Made by a program: the position numbers and the translations under genes. From CBDDLD01 sp965250025 (GTDB taxonomy: Bacteria > Bacteroidota > Bacteroidia > Flavobacteriales > Flavobacteriaceae), in assembly GCA_965250025.1 (NCBI GenBank), contig OZ252283.1, positions 1,798,001-1,862,000 on the forward strand: DNA of 64,000 nt, written 5' to 3'. Below, in pieces: positions 62,914-64,000 of this stretch (positions are counted from its first letter, which is position 1; every line of letters starts with the position of its first letter). The notes beneath the pieces are model-generated. The model was not told the DNA's origin. It did no database searches and saw nothing but the letters and a program-made list of their open reading frames with translations.

Positions 62914-63576
62914 TTATATCACATATAAAAAAATCATAAAGAAGTGGCATATGGCACCACCAAGCACAAACAAATGCCATATCACATGATTAAACGGAAT
63001 GCGCTGTATGGCATAAAATATGATCCCTACGGTATAAGATAGACCTCCTGCAAATAACCATAATACACCACCAGATCCTATAGCTTCAGAGAGGTTTGAA
63101 AAATCAAAAACAATAAGCCACCCCATAACCAAATACAATAAGGTAGAAAACAATTCAAACCTCCCCGTAAAAAACAATTTTAAAACCACTCCAAAAGCAG
63201 CTATACCCCATACCGTCCAGAACAAAGGCCAGCCCAAACTAGCTCTTAGAGTTATTAATAATACAGGCGTATAGGTGCCGGCAATCAATAAATAAATACT
63301 TATATGATCTACAATTCTAAAATAATGCTTACGCCGCTCCCCTTTTACAGCATGGTAAAACGTTGATGCTAAAAAAAGGACAATAATAGAGATCCCGTAT
63401 ACAATAACACTAAAAAGACTCCAGGGTTTGGATGCATCATCACTATAAACGATAAGTAATACTAAAGCAGCGATACCCAAAGCGGCACCAATGCCATGAC
63501 TCCATGCATTTAACGGTTCTTCCAGCGAAGATTCCTGTCTGATTACTCTTGCTCTTTTTGGGGACTGGCTAGCCAT
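62914..63576 (-). CDS. trhA: hemolysin III family (PAQR/TrhA) membrane protein
   Basis: This 220-aa protein has seven membrane segments and the PAQR motifs EPLNAWSHGIGAALG, STFYHAVKGERRKHYFRIVDH (split), LIAGTYTP and HLFVLGGAICHFFMI. Family members are putative zinc-dependent membrane hydrolases; bacterial TrhA is linked to membrane homeostasis. It overlaps the DUF4294 gene by 34 bases, so the two are an operon. Confidence 0.88.
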   Translation of the reverse strand: MASQSPKRARVIRQESSLEEPLNAWSHGIGAALGIAALVLLIVYSDDASKPWSLFSVIVYGISIIVLFLASTFYHAVKGERRKHYFRIVDHISIYLLIAGTYTPVLLITLRASLGWPLFWTVWGIAAFGVVLKLFFTGRFELFSTLLYLVMGWLIVFDFSNLSEAIGSGGVLWLFAGGLSYTVGIIFYAIQRIPFNHVIWHLFVLGGAICHFFMIFLYVI

Positions 63577-64000
63577 TTATCGGTAAGGTCATAATAATTA
63601 ATTTCAAAAGCCGGATCCTGACGATCTAATCGTCCATTTTGAAATGCTCTCAGCAAAATATCTTCGATCATAAAATCCTCCTCTACTTCTAAAGGTACAT
63701 ATTCTCTTTTTAAAGAGATGTCAAACAAACTGGCCGTATTATTGAACCAAAACGCACGCCAGCCATTTCTTAATTCTTTAATTAACTGAAATGCTGTCTT
63801 TCCCGTTTGCCTGTGAATCAATTTGATCAAGATCTGACCTTCTGTTTTAGTTAACTTTTTAAGCTCCGCTGAAAATTCTTTTTCGAGATATTTATGAATA
63901 CGTTTGGCATAAATACGCTTTTGCCGCTTACGTTCCAAATTAGCCAATCGCTCATTTAAAGTTACCAAACGTTCTGCTGCCAATTTAGCATACGGATATA
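63543..64000 (-). CDS. DUF4294 family protein, truncated at window edge
   Basis: The frame is open to the end of the window and the visible 152 residues (from YPYAKLAAERL onward) match the C-terminal part of DUF4294 proteins (NERLANLERKRQKRIYAKR, LIKLIHRQTGKTAFQLI, GWRAFWFNNTASLFDI). The true start is beyond 64000; a TTG at 63983 would be an internal start. The function is unknown. It is upstream of and overlapping trhA. Confidence 0.85.
   Translation of the reverse strand, partial: YPYAKLAAERLVTLNERLANLERKRQKRIYAKRIHKYLEKEFSAELKKLTKTEGQILIKLIHRQTGKTAFQLIKELRNGWRAFWFNNTASLFDISLKREYVPLEVEEDFMIEDILLRAFQNGRLDRQDPAFEINYYDLTDKWLASPQKEQE

Overview
The window looks like a chromosomal segment from a marine-type member of the Flavobacteriaceae (phylum Bacteroidota). 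The support is: AT-rich DNA; type IX secretion genes and signals (PorQ, a C-terminal sorting domain); many SusC/TonB-type and small beta-barrel outer-membrane proteins; family-restricted proteins (DUF6452/DUF6048, DUF6768, DUF4294, 6S-Flavo-like RNA); almost no Shine-Dalgarno sequences; and promoters of the Bacteroidota type (TTTG/TTGG, 19 bp, TAnnTTTG). The genus cannot be fixed from the sequence alone. No tRNA, rRNA, insertion sequence, prophage or CRISPR array was seen, and no gene-free stretch exceeds 300 bases.

Layout. 1-7.5 kb is housekeeping, mostly on the minus strand: pyrR-pyrB, rpsA, a LysM protein, cmk-porQ and lon. 7.8-10.7 kb is an ECF sigma factor, a putative anti-sigma protein and two surface proteins (DUF4097-like, head-GIN). 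10.8-14.4 kb is a polyamine-related group: a membrane-fused spermidine-synthase-like protein, a YgiB-like lipoprotein, a glutathionylspermidine-synthetase-like ATP-grasp ligase and S-adenosylmethionine decarboxylase. 14.4-18.9 kb holds lipoproteins, an MFS transporter and an M48 protease. 19.0-29.7 kb is one minus-strand alpha-glucan operon in transcription order glgM/glgA-type GT4, glgC, glgE, maltokinase, glgB, GH31 glucosidase. This is the GlgE (maltose-1-phosphate) route of glycogen synthesis, with no trehalose synthase in the cluster.

29.9-39.5 kb holds redox and repair enzymes (msrB, NDH-2, lpdA), aroQ, three beta-barrel proteins, a XerD-type recombinase behind a 22-bp perfect palindrome, RNase Y, a 6S-like RNA, and zapA with a coiled-coil partner. 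39.7-49.4 kb is envelope-directed: an M23 peptidase, a TonB-dependent receptor, two surface proteins, a cysteine desulfurase and a lipoprotein with calcium-binding repeats. 49.4-51.6 kb contains an Smr protein and four small cysteine-containing membrane proteins (DUF2752, CCC-motif, CD225/dispanin, DUF2752). 51.6-64 kb carries rocD, a second ECF sigma module, rlmD, DUF6452-DUF6048, DinB-like, a formyltransferase/GINT1-like protein, a THUMP methyltransferase, a ZIP transporter and a PAQR/TrhA protein, and is cut inside a DUF4294 gene.

The most notable points are the GlgE operon with a mycobacterial-type GT4 and no TreS, the polyamine/ATP-grasp group, the 6S-like RNA between zapA and rny, five genes whose -7 promoter box lies exactly 4 nt before the ATG (predicted leaderless mRNAs), two perfect palindromes overlapping promoters, and the DUF2752/dispanin cluster.
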